The position numbers were made by a program, and so were the translations under genes. Shown here piece after piece: positions 8,879 through 17,997 of a stretch of 64,000 nt of DNA (positions are counted from its first letter, which is position 1; every line of letters begins with the position of its first letter). This DNA is from Clostridiales bacterium VE202-21. GTDB lineage: Bacteria; Bacillota; Clostridia; Lachnospirales; Lachnospiraceae. The DNA is taken from contig BAIF02000051.1 in the NCBI GenBank assembly GCA_000509105.1, positions 62,001-126,000 on the forward strand. The letters run 5' to 3'. The notes beneath the pieces were generated by a model that was given only the letters and a program-made list of their open reading frames with translations, made no database searches and was not told the origin of the DNA.

Positions 8879-9526
8879 CTATTTGCCTGCGTCCATGTAA
8901 CTATAAAGTGTGAATTTTGAAATTCCCAAAAGAGAAGCAATTTTGTCTCCGGATTTAGTGATCAGAAATGCGCCGGCGTTGTTCAGGTACTGAACGACTG
9001 CGACTTTGTCATCCTTATTCATGATAGCAACCGGTTTGCCAACGAGTGCAAGCGCCTGTTCGATCAGGGTGTCCAGCAGCTCGTTTACATTGTGGGTGAT
9101 TTTTTGCGGCTGTTTGTTATCGGTTTCCTGTTCCTTTTTTTGTTCCGTGCTGATTAATGAATGGATGGCAGATTCGACAGTGAGCAGTGAGGTGATGTCA
9201 TAGTTGAGAGAAAATATGTAAGCGATGCTGTCATCATCATCCCTGATATACATGGTGCTGGATTTGAGAATCCTACCGTCTTCTGTCTTGGTGAGATAGG
9301 AAAGACGGTCCTGTATCTGTGACGGCTTCCGGCTCAGTGTCTCCAGAACCACGCTGGATGGACCGTCGCCAAGCTTTCTGTTGGATACATGCCCATTCTC
9401 GATATAGACAATGGAGCTGTCCAGTTCTTTCTTTCTCAGATCGTGGATAACAATCTCACAGGAACTGCCAAACTGTACGGCAAGGCCGTGGGCGATCTGC
9501 TTTAATAAGTCTAATTTCTGGCTCAA
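8879..9526 (-). CDS. YheO-like PAS/HTH transcriptional regulator of the purine cluster
   Basis: The protein (about 215 residues) has an N-terminal YheO-like PAS domain (IAHGLAVQFGSSCEIVIHDL) and a C-terminal helix-turn-helix (ISKFTLYSYMD at the very end), as in YheO/DauR-type regulators. I place the start at TTG 9526, nine bases after AAAGGA. The in-frame ATG at 9595 lies inside a predicted -10 box, and the ATG at 9535 abuts the ribosome site. It is the first gene of the leftward operon, sits at the divergent promoter region and probably senses a pathway metabolite to control both operons (inference). Such proteins may activate or repress; the sequence does not say. Confidence 0.85.
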   Translation of the reverse strand: MSQKLDLLKQIAHGLAVQFGSSCEIVIHDLRKKELDSSIVYIENGHVSNRKLGDGPSSVVLETLSRKPSQIQDRLSYLTKTEDGRILKSSTMYIRDDDDSIAYIFSLNYDITSLLTVESAIHSLISTEQKKEQETDNKQPQKITHNVNELLDTLIEQALALVGKPVAIMNKDDKVAVVQYLNNAGAFLITKSGDKIASLLGISKFTLYSYMDAGK

Positions 9527-9590
9527 AGTTACCATTCCTTTCGCGTGTGAGTATGGGAAATTATCCCGAAAACTTTTTGCTTCTAAACTC

Positions 9591-9618
9591 ATCATAGCAT
9601 AAAAAAAAATTAAATCAA
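9591..9618 (-). promoter_or_regulatory. Promoter of the leftward purine operon
   Basis: On the minus strand TTGATT (9618-9613) and TATGAT (9596-9591) are separated by 16 bases. Transcription would start near 9583, downstream of the ATG at 9595, which supports the TTG start chosen for the regulator. Confidence 0.65.
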
Positions 9619-9636
9619 TACTTTTTCTAAAAATTT

Positions 9637-9651
9637 TTTAGGTTACCTAAA
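9637..9651. promoter_or_regulatory. Candidate operator in the divergent region
   Basis: TTTAGGTTACCTAAA is a perfect palindrome (7-bp arms, one central base), set between the two divergent promoters. It is the clearest symmetric site there and could bind the neighbouring regulator. That role is inferred from position only. Confidence 0.45.
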
Positions 9652-9669
9652 TTTTTTTGAGATTCTGTA

Positions 9670-9698
9670 TTGCAATTATCTTATATAAATGGTATTCT
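9670..9698 (+). promoter_or_regulatory. Candidate promoter of the rightward purine operon
   Basis: TTGCAA and TATTCT are spaced by 17 bases. This would leave a leader of about 170 bases before ssnA. A second weaker candidate (TTTACA 9751, TATAGT 9772, 15-base spacer) lies inside that leader. Confidence 0.5.
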
Positions 9699-9877
9699 AT
9701 ATACAACAAAAGCAGTCCTTAAAAATCTGTGCGAAAAAGAATGGTCTGTTTTTACAAAAGGATATACAAAATATAGTGCGACGTGCAAGGAAACCAACCC
9801 CCTTGTAGAATTTGTATACGCGGTGACATGCACCGGAAACCTTTAGAACATTTCATTAAGAAAAGGAGACGAATAGT

Positions 9878-11209
9878 ATGCTTATTTTAGGAAACGGCAG
9901 GGTAATCACGCGTGACGAGAAGAATCCGTATCTGGAAAACGGCGCTGTGGCGATCGAGGGAAGCACCATCCAAAAGGTGGGAGCCTCAGGTGAAGTCAGA
10001 GCGGCATATCCGGAGGCGGAATTTATTGATGCCGGAGGAAAAGTAATTATGCCGGCATTTATTAATGCTCACGAACATATTTACAGTGCCTTTGCAAGAG
10101 GACTTTCTGTAAAGGGATATGACCCGAAGGGATTTCTGGATATTCTGGACGGCATGTGGTGGACTATAGACAGGAATCTCACGCTGCAGGATACATATTT
10201 GAGCGCTATGGCTACGTATATTGATTGTATTAAGAACGGAGTGACAACCATATTTGACCACCATGCCAGCTTTGGATCAATCCGGGAGTCTTTATTCCAT
10301 ATAGAAAAAGCAGCTAAGGAGACAGGGGTGCGTTCCTGCCTGTGCTATGAGATATCCGACCGGGACGGCAGGGAGAAGGCAAGGGAATCTGTGATGGAAA
10401 ATGCAGAATTTATCCGCCATGCCCAGCAGGACGGAAGCGGGATGATAGCCGGAATGATGGGGATGCACGCACAGTTTACCATATCAGATGAAACCATGGA
10501 ACTGGCGGCATCTAATAAGCCGGACGGAGTGGGCTACCATATCCATGTGGCAGAAGGGATCGAGGATCTGCACCACTGCCTGAAGCACTATGGGAAGCGT
10601 ATCGTTGACAGGCTGATGGACTGGAATATCCTGGGGGAGAAGACCTTATTGGGCCATTGCATATATATTAACGGACACGAGATGGAGCTGATTAAAGCCA
10701 CAAACACTATGGTCGTACATAATCCAGAATCTAACATGGGCAACGCCTGCGGCTGCCCGCCGACGATGGAGCTGGTGCACAGAGGAATCCTGACCGGTCT
10801 AGGGACGGACGGATATACCCACGACATGACGGAGTCCTATAAAGTAGCCAATGTTTTGCACAAACACCATCTATGCGATGCGGCGGCGGCATGGGGCGAG
10901 GTACCGCAGATGCTCTTTGACGGCAACGCTCAGATTGCAGGCAGATACTTTGACCAGAAACTTGGTATTCTGGAAGCGGGCGCGGCAGGGGATGTCATTA
11001 TCGTAGATTACGATCCGCTGACCCCCTTCGGAGCAGACAACTGCAACGGGCATATCCTGTTTGGCATGAACGGACGGAATGTAGTAACTACAGTGGCTAA
11101 CGGGAAAGTCCTGATGAAGGACAGAGAATTGCAGCATATAGACGAAGCAAAAGTGATGGCGGACTGCAGACAGGCGGCGGCAGAACTTTGGGGACGGATT
11201 AACAAGTAA
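9878..11209 (+). CDS. ssnA: SsnA-type aminohydrolase
   Basis: This 443-residue amidohydrolase-superfamily protein has His65 and His67 in NAHEH, metal ligands HIHVAE and GHCIY further on, and GLGTDGYTHD near the C-terminal third. The pattern is that of the cytosine/guanine/5-methylthioadenosine deaminase group and specifically SsnA. AAGGAG lies eight bases ahead of ATG 9878. SsnA is a fixed member of Se-linked purine clusters and is needed for uric acid breakdown in some bacteria. Deamination or hydrolysis of a ring intermediate is inferred. It heads the rightward operon and is followed by a 48-bp palindrome before ygfK. Confidence 0.94.
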   Translation: MLILGNGRVITRDEKNPYLENGAVAIEGSTIQKVGASGEVRAAYPEAEFIDAGGKVIMPAFINAHEHIYSAFARGLSVKGYDPKGFLDILDGMWWTIDRNLTLQDTYLSAMATYIDCIKNGVTTIFDHHASFGSIRESLFHIEKAAKETGVRSCLCYEISDRDGREKARESVMENAEFIRHAQQDGSGMIAGMMGMHAQFTISDETMELAASNKPDGVGYHIHVAEGIEDLHHCLKHYGKRIVDRLMDWNILGEKTLLGHCIYINGHEMELIKATNTMVVHNPESNMGNACGCPPTMELVHRGILTGLGTDGYTHDMTESYKVANVLHKHHLCDAAAAWGEVPQMLFDGNAQIAGRYFDQKLGILEAGAAGDVIIVDYDPLTPFGADNCNGHILFGMNGRNVVTTVANGKVLMKDRELQHIDEAKVMADCRQAAAELWGRINK

Positions 11210-11222
11210 AAGCGGCAAAGTG

Positions 11223-11270
11223 GTGCAAGGGGGTCAGACCCCTCTGCAGAGGGGTCTGACCCCCTTGCAC
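11223..11270. repeat. Perfect 48-bp palindrome (family R2, copy 2)
   Basis: GTGCAAGGGGGTCAGACCCC at the left is mirrored exactly at the right with no loop. The central 42 bp are identical to the copy at 6243-6284. It lies in the leader of ygfK, 43 bases before its start codon. Confidence 0.92.
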
Positions 11271-11312
11271 ATCATTTACAGAATATTCAGATTATTTAGG
11301 AGGTTTACGCAA

Positions 11313-14305
11313 ATGAGTGATATTATGACCCCGATGTCTTTCGGGCATTTAGTAGATTGGATGATGACGGAGCGTGAGAAGTCGGGCACTGTATTTGGCG
11401 AGCATGCGCCCTATCAGGCCGATTCCAGATATAACAGGACGATTTTCGGACGCCCGCTGGAGACTCCGGTCGGCCCGGCAGCCGGTCCGCACACGCAGCT
11501 GGCGCAGAATATTGCGGCCGCTTATTATACCGGAAGCCGTTTCTTTGAACTGAAGACCGTTCAGGTGATGGACGGCGCCGAATTGTCGGCATGTGTGAGC
11601 AAGCCGTGCATCAAGGCTGACGATGAATGTTATAACTGTGAGTGGTCTACGGAACTCTACGTGCCGCAGGCAATGGAGGAATACATAAAGGCGTGGTTCC
11701 TGCTCAAGGTGATGGCAAAGGAGTTTGAGCTTGGCAGCATGGACGGATTCCAGTTTAACATCAGCGTGGGATATGACCTGGAGGGGATACAGTCTCCAAA
11801 GATAGACCGTTTCCTGAATGTCATGAAGGATGCCGGAGATTCTGAAATTTTCAGGGATTGTAAAGCATATCTCCTGGAGCATGCGGACAGATTCCAAAAA
11901 CTGACAGAGGAAGATATTGAGAGTATCTCATCAGAGGTCTGCAACTCCGTCACGATCTCCACACTGCACGGATGTCCTCCGCAGGAGATTGAAAAAATTG
12001 CAATGTATCTGATCACGGAAAAGGGTTTCCACACCTTTATCAAATGTAATCCTACCTTATTAGGATACGAATTTGCCAGAAAGACCATGGATGAGATGGG
12101 ATATGATTACGTGGCATTCGGGGACTTCCACTTCAGGGATGACCTGCAGTACAAGGATGCCGTGCCGATGCTCACTAGGCTGATGAAAGTGTGTGAGGAG
12201 CGCAACCTGGAATTCGGCGTGAAGATTACCAACACGTTCCCCGTAGATGTCAAACAGAACGAGCTTCCGAGCGAAGAAATGTATATGTCCGGAAAATCCC
12301 TGTTTCCGCTTTCCATCTCGCTGGCCGCAAAGCTGGCGGAAGAGTTCGGCGGCAAACTCAGGATCTCCTTTTCCGGAGGAGCCGATTTTTACAATATAAA
12401 GGGCATCGTGGATGCAGGTATCTGGCCGGTTACCGTTGCCACTACACTGCTGAAGCCGGGTGGATACCAGAGAATGTGCCAGATCGCCCGTATCCTGGAG
12501 ACAGAGGGCGCTGTATTTGAAGGTGTAAGCATAGAAGGATCAAAAGCGCTGGCAGAAGCTGCAATAGTGAGTCCCCATCACGTGAAGGCAGTCAAACCGC
12601 TCCCATCCCGCAAGATGAACAAGGAGGTACCGCTTTTGGACTGTTTCGTGGCGCCGTGTAAGGAAGGCTGCCCGATCAGCCAGGATATCACCACATACCT
12701 GATGCTTGTGAATGCCGGAAAATATGAGGAGGCAATGAAGGTCATTACAGAGAAGAACCCGCTGCCGTTTATTACCGGAACGATCTGTGCACATAACTGC
12801 ATGAGCAAATGTACCAGAAACTTCTACGACGAACCTGTACATATACGGGCTATGAAGCTGGAGGCCGCAGAAAATGGCTATGAGGACTGGCTGGCAGATG
12901 TAACGCCAAAGCCTCTGACGGAGAAAGGGAAAGCAGCCGTCATCGGAGGCGGCCCAGCAGGCATGGCGGCAGCATATTTTCTGAGACGCGGCGGCATGGA
13001 AGTTACCCTCTTTGAGCAGACCGGCTCCCTGGGCGGAGTGGTACGCCACGTGATCCCGGAATTCAGAATCCCGGGAAGCTCCATTGACAAAGACGCAGAA
13101 ATTCTTAAGGCAGCAGGGGTTGATATTCGATACAACACAAAAGTAGAAAGCGCGCAGCAGTTAAAAGAGCAGGGGTATGGAGCGGTCATATTTGCAGTGG
13201 GCGCATACAAACCGGGCACGCTGAAACTGGAAGCCGGCGGGACAATGAATGCGCTGGAGTTCCTCGGAGCGTTTAAAGAAAAGAAAGGCAGCCTGGACAT
13301 CGGGAAACATGTGGCTGTCATCGGCGGGGGAAACACCGCGATGGATACGGCCAGAGCCGCAAAACGGACCAAAGGCGTCGAGACGGTTTCTCTGGTCTAC
13401 AGAAGAACCAAACGCTATATGCCAGCGGATGAAGAGGAACTGCTGCTGGCTGTCGAGGACGGCGTGGAATTCAAAGAACTGTTAGCTCCGGTCAGGCAGG
13501 AGGACGGCAGACTGATCTGCAGGGTGATGAAGCTGGGGGATTTCGACGATTCCGGCAGAAGAAGTGTGATTGAGACAGAAGAGATCCGGGAAGTTTTGGC
13601 AGATACCGTGATTGCCGCTGTGGGTGAAAAGGTTCCGACAGAGCTGTACGAGGCGAACGGAATCCATGTAAATGAGCGTGGGAAAGCAATGGTTAACGCG
13701 GAAACCTGCGAGACAAATCTGGAAGGCATCTATGTGATCGGAGACGGCCTGGGCGGCCCGGCAACGGTAGTAGAGGCATAAGAGACGGCAGGAAGGCGGC
13801 AGAAGCAGTGATCGGACGGAGCCTTGCGAAAGATTTCGACAGGCAGGCGGACGAGGCTAAGGTCTACAGCCGCCGCGGCATCCTGCGGGATATGGAGAAC
13901 GGGAAGGCAGAGACAGAGCGCTGCCTGGGATGTTCCAGTATCTGTGAAAACTGTGTGGAAGTATGTCCAAACCGTGCAAACATCGCCATTCGGGTGCCGG
14001 GTATGGCAAAACATCAGATTATCCATATAGACTATATGTGCAATGAGTGCGGTAACTGCAAGAGCTTCTGCCCATATGAGAGCGCCCCTTACCTGGATAA
14101 GTTCACACTCTTTGCCGGAGAAAAAGATATGGAAGACAGCAAAAACCAGGGATTTGTGGTAGTGGACAGAGACGAGGCAGTATGCAGGGTAAGATACCTG
14201 GGAGATACCTTTACCTGGACAAAGGGAGAAGAGACAAAGCTGCCGAAGGGACTGCAGCAGCTGATTGAAACAGTAGTTCAAGATTATCCTTACCTCCTGG
14301 GATAA
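11313..14305 (+). CDS. ygfK: YgfK, putative selenate-reductase-like Fe-S flavoprotein, with one frameshift
   Basis: Repairing one missing base near 13781 (GCATAAGAG for GCAATAAGAG) gives about 997 residues, close to the length of known YgfK proteins. Domain order: a dihydropyrimidine dehydrogenase-like barrel (residues 1-430); a helical 4Fe-4S segment with CFVAPCKEGCP and CAHNCMSKC; an FAD domain (AAVIGGGPAGMAAA); an NAD(P) domain (VAVIGGGNTAMD); and a C-terminal ferredoxin-like part with CLGCSSICENCVEVCP and CNECGNCKSFCP, which lies after the frameshift. The start at ATG 11313 has AGGAGG upstream. It probably reduces a purine-derived ring or passes electrons between pathway steps. Despite the old name, selenate reduction here is doubtful. 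The break is most simply a sequence error, since the downstream frame is conserved. Confidence 0.92.
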
Positions 14306-14424
14306 AAGAGCGCAGCATAAAAGGAGGGGCACGGCAGTCAAGAGCGGCAGGTCAAAAAGAAAAGCAACAGGACAGCAGGCAGGGGCAATAAGCGCCCCTG
14401 CACAGACAGAAAGAAGGAATGGTT

Positions 14425-15810
14425 ATGAAACGTTTGTTTAAAGGCGGAATCATCGTCAGCGGCGAAGGACAAAAAAAGTTGGACATCCTGGTAAAAGGCG
14501 AAAAGATTCTGGCAGTCGGTGAAAATCTGGAATTCAGGGACGCCGAGATAGAAGACGTCAGGGGCAAGTACCTTTTCCCGGGATTTATTGATGCACATAC
14601 CCATATGGCTCTGGAAGTCAGCAACACCATAACTGCAGACAAATTTGACACGGGAACCAAGGCAGAGATTGCGGGAGGAACCACCTGCATCATAGATTTT
14701 GCCACACAGAACAAAGGAGAGACACTTGCCCAGGCGCTCGATAACTGGCACCAAAAAGCAGATGGCCAGTCCTCCTGTGACTATGCGTTCCATTTGGCGC
14801 TATCTGACTGGAACGAGGACATCAGCCGTGAACTGGAGCAGGTTGTGGCGGAGGGAATCTCTTCTTTCAAACTATATATGACATACGATAATATGGTCGT
14901 GGATGACAAGACCATGTATGAAATTCTGTCCCGTTTGAAAGAACTCGGCGGAATCGCAGGAGTACATTGCGAAAATAAGGGAATCATAGATGCAAGGCTG
15001 GAGGAAGTTCTGCGGAAAAAAGGAAACCGCAGGGATGTCTCTGATTATTCAGGAACGAGGCCTCCGGCAGCAGAAGCGGAGGCCATCAACCGCCTGCTTA
15101 AGATAGCGAAGTGTGTGGATACACCCGTCATTGTGGTACATTTGAGTTCGGCAGAAGGCTTCCGGGAAATCCAGCGGGGCAGGGAAGAAGGGCAGACGGT
15201 CTATGTGGAAACCTGTCCCCAGTACCTCCTTATGGATGACAGCAAGTACTCCCTGCCGGATGGGGAAGGCAGGAAATACATGATCGCGCCGCCGCTGCGC
15301 AGAAAGAAGAATCAGGAGGTGCTGTGGAAGGCGCTTACGGAGGGCAGGATCCAGACAATCTGTACAGACCACTGCAGCTTTAATCTGGAACAAAAAAGTG
15401 CGGGGACCGAAGACTTCTGTCTGACACCGTGTGGAATGCCAGGCGGAGAAGAGCGTCCTGGACTGATCTACCAGTTTGGCGTAAACGAAGGACGTATCAC
15501 CATAGAACAGATGTGCAAATATCTGTCCGAAAATCCAGCAAAGTTATACCACATGTATCCACAGAAAGGAACGCTTTCTCCGGGAAGCGATGCAGATATT
15601 GTTGTATGGAATCCCGATACAGAGTGGATTCTGTCAAAAGAGTCACAGCAGACCAACATCGACTATTGCCCAATGGAAGGCACTAAGATCAAAGGCAGGG
15701 CAGAAAAAGTATTTCTGCGGGGCCGGCTGATAGCGGAAAACGGGGAAATTAAAATAGAAAATGCAGGGCAGTATATAAAGCATGGAGTCACGAAGGAAGC
15801 TGATAATTAA
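14425..15810 (+). CDS. hyuA: Dihydropyrimidinase/hydantoinase
   Basis: This 461-residue cyclic amidohydrolase has the binuclear metal set His58 and His60 (DAHTH), Lys149 (SSFKLYM, the lysine expected to be carboxylated), His181 (GVHCEN), His239 (VVHLSS) and Asp315 (CTDHCS). It opens hydantoin- or dihydropyrimidine-type rings. Two ATGs compete at 14419 and 14425; AGAAGGA abuts the first, so 14425 with a six-base spacer is chosen. In Se-linked purine clusters this enzyme acts on a ring product from the xanthine branch. It lies between ygfK and yqeC on the same strand and in the same presumed operon. Confidence 0.94.
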   Translation: MKRLFKGGIIVSGEGQKKLDILVKGEKILAVGENLEFRDAEIEDVRGKYLFPGFIDAHTHMALEVSNTITADKFDTGTKAEIAGGTTCIIDFATQNKGETLAQALDNWHQKADGQSSCDYAFHLALSDWNEDISRELEQVVAEGISSFKLYMTYDNMVVDDKTMYEILSRLKELGGIAGVHCENKGIIDARLEEVLRKKGNRRDVSDYSGTRPPAAEAEAINRLLKIAKCVDTPVIVVHLSSAEGFREIQRGREEGQTVYVETCPQYLLMDDSKYSLPDGEGRKYMIAPPLRRKKNQEVLWKALTEGRIQTICTDHCSFNLEQKSAGTEDFCLTPCGMPGGEERPGLIYQFGVNEGRITIEQMCKYLSENPAKLYHMYPQKGTLSPGSDADIVVWNPDTEWILSKESQQTNIDYCPMEGTKIKGRAEKVFLRGRLIAENGEIKIENAGQYIKHGVTKEADN

Positions 15811-15823
15811 AGAAGGGCGGCAC

Positions 15824-16579
15824 ATGATAAAAGCATACCGGGAGGGAAAACTGGTACAGTTCCCCTCCCTTCTGGAGGCATTAAATATAGAAAAGTCAAC
15901 GGCTCCCGTTCTCTCATTCACAGGAGCGGGAGGCAAGACAACACTGATTACACGGATGGCTGAGGAGTATCTGCGAAGGGGAACAAGAGTTGTAGTGACG
16001 ACGACTACCCACATGATGGCCTGGGATTACCCGTGGTTTCTTCTGGAGCCCTCGGCAGAGCAGATGGAAAGAATCCTGTCTGACGAAGGCATGGTATGGC
16101 TGGGCCTTCCCGCCGGTGATGGAAAAATGCAGGCTCCACCCCGCGGGTTTCTGCAGCTGGTTTTAGAGATGGGATACCCGCTTCTGATCGAGGCAGACGG
16201 TGCGAAGAGGTTCCCGGTCAAAGCGCCTGCTTCCCATGAGCCGGTGCTGCTCCCCGAGACCACACATGTGATCAATGTCTGCGGACTGGACAGCCTTGGA
16301 AAGCCCATGGAAGAAGTCTGTTTCCGGCCGGAGATTGCTGCCGAACTGCTGCAAAAACAAAAAGCGGATCCGGTCACCCAGGAAGATATTGTAGAGCTGG
16401 CGCTGGACAGCCGGGCCGGGAAAAAGCATGTAATGCCCCATATGTCTTATCAGCTGATTTTGAACAAAGCAGACGGTACGAAGGACGAGGCAAATGCCCT
16501 GGAAATCTGCAGATTGGCAGAAAAAAGGGGATTTACACAGATCACAGTAACAGCAGGAGGAAGACAGATACAGAGATGA
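15824..16579 (+). CDS. yqeC: Selenium cofactor biosynthesis protein YqeC
   Basis: The 251-residue protein has an N-terminal P-loop (SFTGAGGKTTL) and the VVVTTTTHM and IEADGAKRFPVKAP segments typical of YqeC. It belongs to the set of genes found with Se-dependent molybdenum hydroxylases and is thought to help make or insert the labile selenium ligand at the molybdenum centre. I chose ATG 15824 (GGGCGG upstream) over ATG 15782, which lies inside hyuA. The stop overlaps the next start in ATGA, so translation is coupled to the yqeB-mocA fusion. Confidence 0.93.
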   Translation: MIKAYREGKLVQFPSLLEALNIEKSTAPVLSFTGAGGKTTLITRMAEEYLRRGTRVVVTTTTHMMAWDYPWFLLEPSAEQMERILSDEGMVWLGLPAGDGKMQAPPRGFLQLVLEMGYPLLIEADGAKRFPVKAPASHEPVLLPETTHVINVCGLDSLGKPMEEVCFRPEIAAELLQKQKADPVTQEDIVELALDSRAGKKHVMPHMSYQLILNKADGTKDEANALEICRLAEKRGFTQITVTAGGRQIQR

Positions 16580-17934
16580 GAATACTAATCAAAGGCGCGG
16601 GAGATCTGGCAACAGGAATCGCTTCGCGCCTCTATCACAGCGGGCACCAGATTGTCATGACAGAGATCGCAGTCCCTCTGACGGTGCGCAGAATGGCGGC
16701 GCTTTCCAGAGCTGTTTATGAGGGGACAGCCGTCGTAGAGGATATGAAAGGCATTCTTGTATATTCGGAAAAGGAAGCAGAACAGGTTCTGGCGGACGGG
16801 GACATTGCAGTGATTGTGGACGCAAACGCTAAAATAGCCGCGGGACTTCAGCCGGATGTCATTGTGGATGCAATACTGGCGAAAAGAAATACCGGGACCA
16901 AAATAACAGACGCTCCCTTTGTGATTGGAGTGGGCCCGGGATTTACTGCGGGAATCGACTGCAATTGTGTTGTGGAAACAAAAAGAGGGCACACACTGGG
17001 GAATATTTTTTATTCTGGCAGTGCGCTTCCAAACACCGGAATTCCGGGGGATGTGGGAGGTTATACGACAGAACGCCTGATCCGCGCCGCAGCAGATGGG
17101 GAGATGCAGCCGCTGGCAGCCATTGGGGATATCGTAGAAAAAGGCCAGGCGGTTGCTGTTACCGGTGGAAAAGAAGTATATGCCCGGATGAGCGGCGTGA
17201 TCCGGGGATTGCTTCAGCCCGGCGTCCGTGTAAGCAAAGGACTGAAAATCGGGGATATCGATGCACGCTGCGAGAAGTCCCACTGCTTCACCATTTCCGA
17301 CAAAGCGAGGGCCGTGGGCGGAGGGGTATTGGAAGCGGTAACCCGGCATGAACATCTGAGGGGAAAATATGCCCTTGTTGTGCTTGCCGCAGGAAAAAGC
17401 ACACGGTTTGGGGAAAACAAGCTCCTGGCACAGATTTCCGGCAGACAGATGTTTGAATATATGCTGGACAAAATTAGTGCGTTCGGAGCCTTCCCAACAT
17501 TTATTGTGACGGGGTATGAAGAGATTGAAGAAAAAGCAAGGCGAAAGGGGATACGGGTTGTGAGAAACGATGAGCCTGAACTGGGGATTTCCCGTTCTGT
17601 CAGGCTGGGAGTAGAAGCCTGTACAGAGCAGTTTCCTGATATCCAGGGCATTCTTTTTTCCGTATGTGATCAGCCCGCTTTGCATACGGCCACGATCCAG
17701 CGGATACTCAATGCTGCAGGTCTCCACAGGGGAAAGATTATCAGCGCCTGCCATCAGGGCCGGCCGGGCAATCCGGTTCTCTGGGACAAAAAGTTCTTCC
17801 ACAATCTCAGGCGGCTTTCCGGAGACAACGGAGGGCGCCAGATTATGTCCGGTCTGCAGGACAAAGTAAGATATGTGGAAACACAGGAAGAAGAATTAAA
17901 AGATATTGACTTTCGGTCAGATCTTTCAGAATAA
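16576..17934 (+). CDS. YqeB-MocA fusion: Se-dependent molybdenum hydroxylase maturation protein
   Basis: The 452-residue protein joins two parts normally encoded separately. Residues 1-260 are the EF2563/YqeB family (LIKGAGDLATGIA at the start, PGFTAGIDCNCVVET and GSALPNTGIPGDVGGY in the middle). Residues 265-452 form a MobA/MocA-like nucleotidyltransferase (LVVLAAGKSTRFGENKLL, FSVCDQPAL, GRPGNPVLW). MocA proteins attach CMP to molybdopterin, giving the dinucleotide cofactor used by xanthine dehydrogenases. The fusion ties cofactor cytidylylation to the selenium maturation step. No internal stop, start or frameshift separates the halves. It overlaps yqeC by four bases and precedes the Se-dependent dehydrogenase. 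Confidence 0.92.
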   Translation: MRILIKGAGDLATGIASRLYHSGHQIVMTEIAVPLTVRRMAALSRAVYEGTAVVEDMKGILVYSEKEAEQVLADGDIAVIVDANAKIAAGLQPDVIVDAILAKRNTGTKITDAPFVIGVGPGFTAGIDCNCVVETKRGHTLGNIFYSGSALPNTGIPGDVGGYTTERLIRAAADGEMQPLAAIGDIVEKGQAVAVTGGKEVYARMSGVIRGLLQPGVRVSKGLKIGDIDARCEKSHCFTISDKARAVGGGVLEAVTRHEHLRGKYALVVLAAGKSTRFGENKLLAQISGRQMFEYMLDKISAFGAFPTFIVTGYEEIEEKARRKGIRVVRNDEPELGISRSVRLGVEACTEQFPDIQGILFSVCDQPALHTATIQRILNAAGLHRGKIISACHQGRPGNPVLWDKKFFHNLRRLSGDNGGRQIMSGLQDKVRYVETQEEELKDIDFRSDLSE

Positions 17935-17947
17935 AGTTCCGGGAAAC

Positions 17948-17977
17948 GTAACAGTTCAGGCTTGCCTGAACGGTTAC
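17948..17977. repeat. Short palindrome (family R1, copy 2)
   Basis: GTAACAGTTCAGG, four-base loop CTTG, then CCTGAACGGTTAC. It is the same half-sites as the element at 4818-4954. It sits 20 bases before the Se-dependent dehydrogenase start and ends just ahead of its ribosome-binding site. Confidence 0.75.
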
Positions 17978-17997
17978 CGGGAAAAGGAGGGTATTAT

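Noticed and set aside
9700-9877. Purine riboswitch in the ssnA leader
   Set aside because: The conserved purine-riboswitch core and its three-way junction are not recognisable; only generic hairpins are seen.
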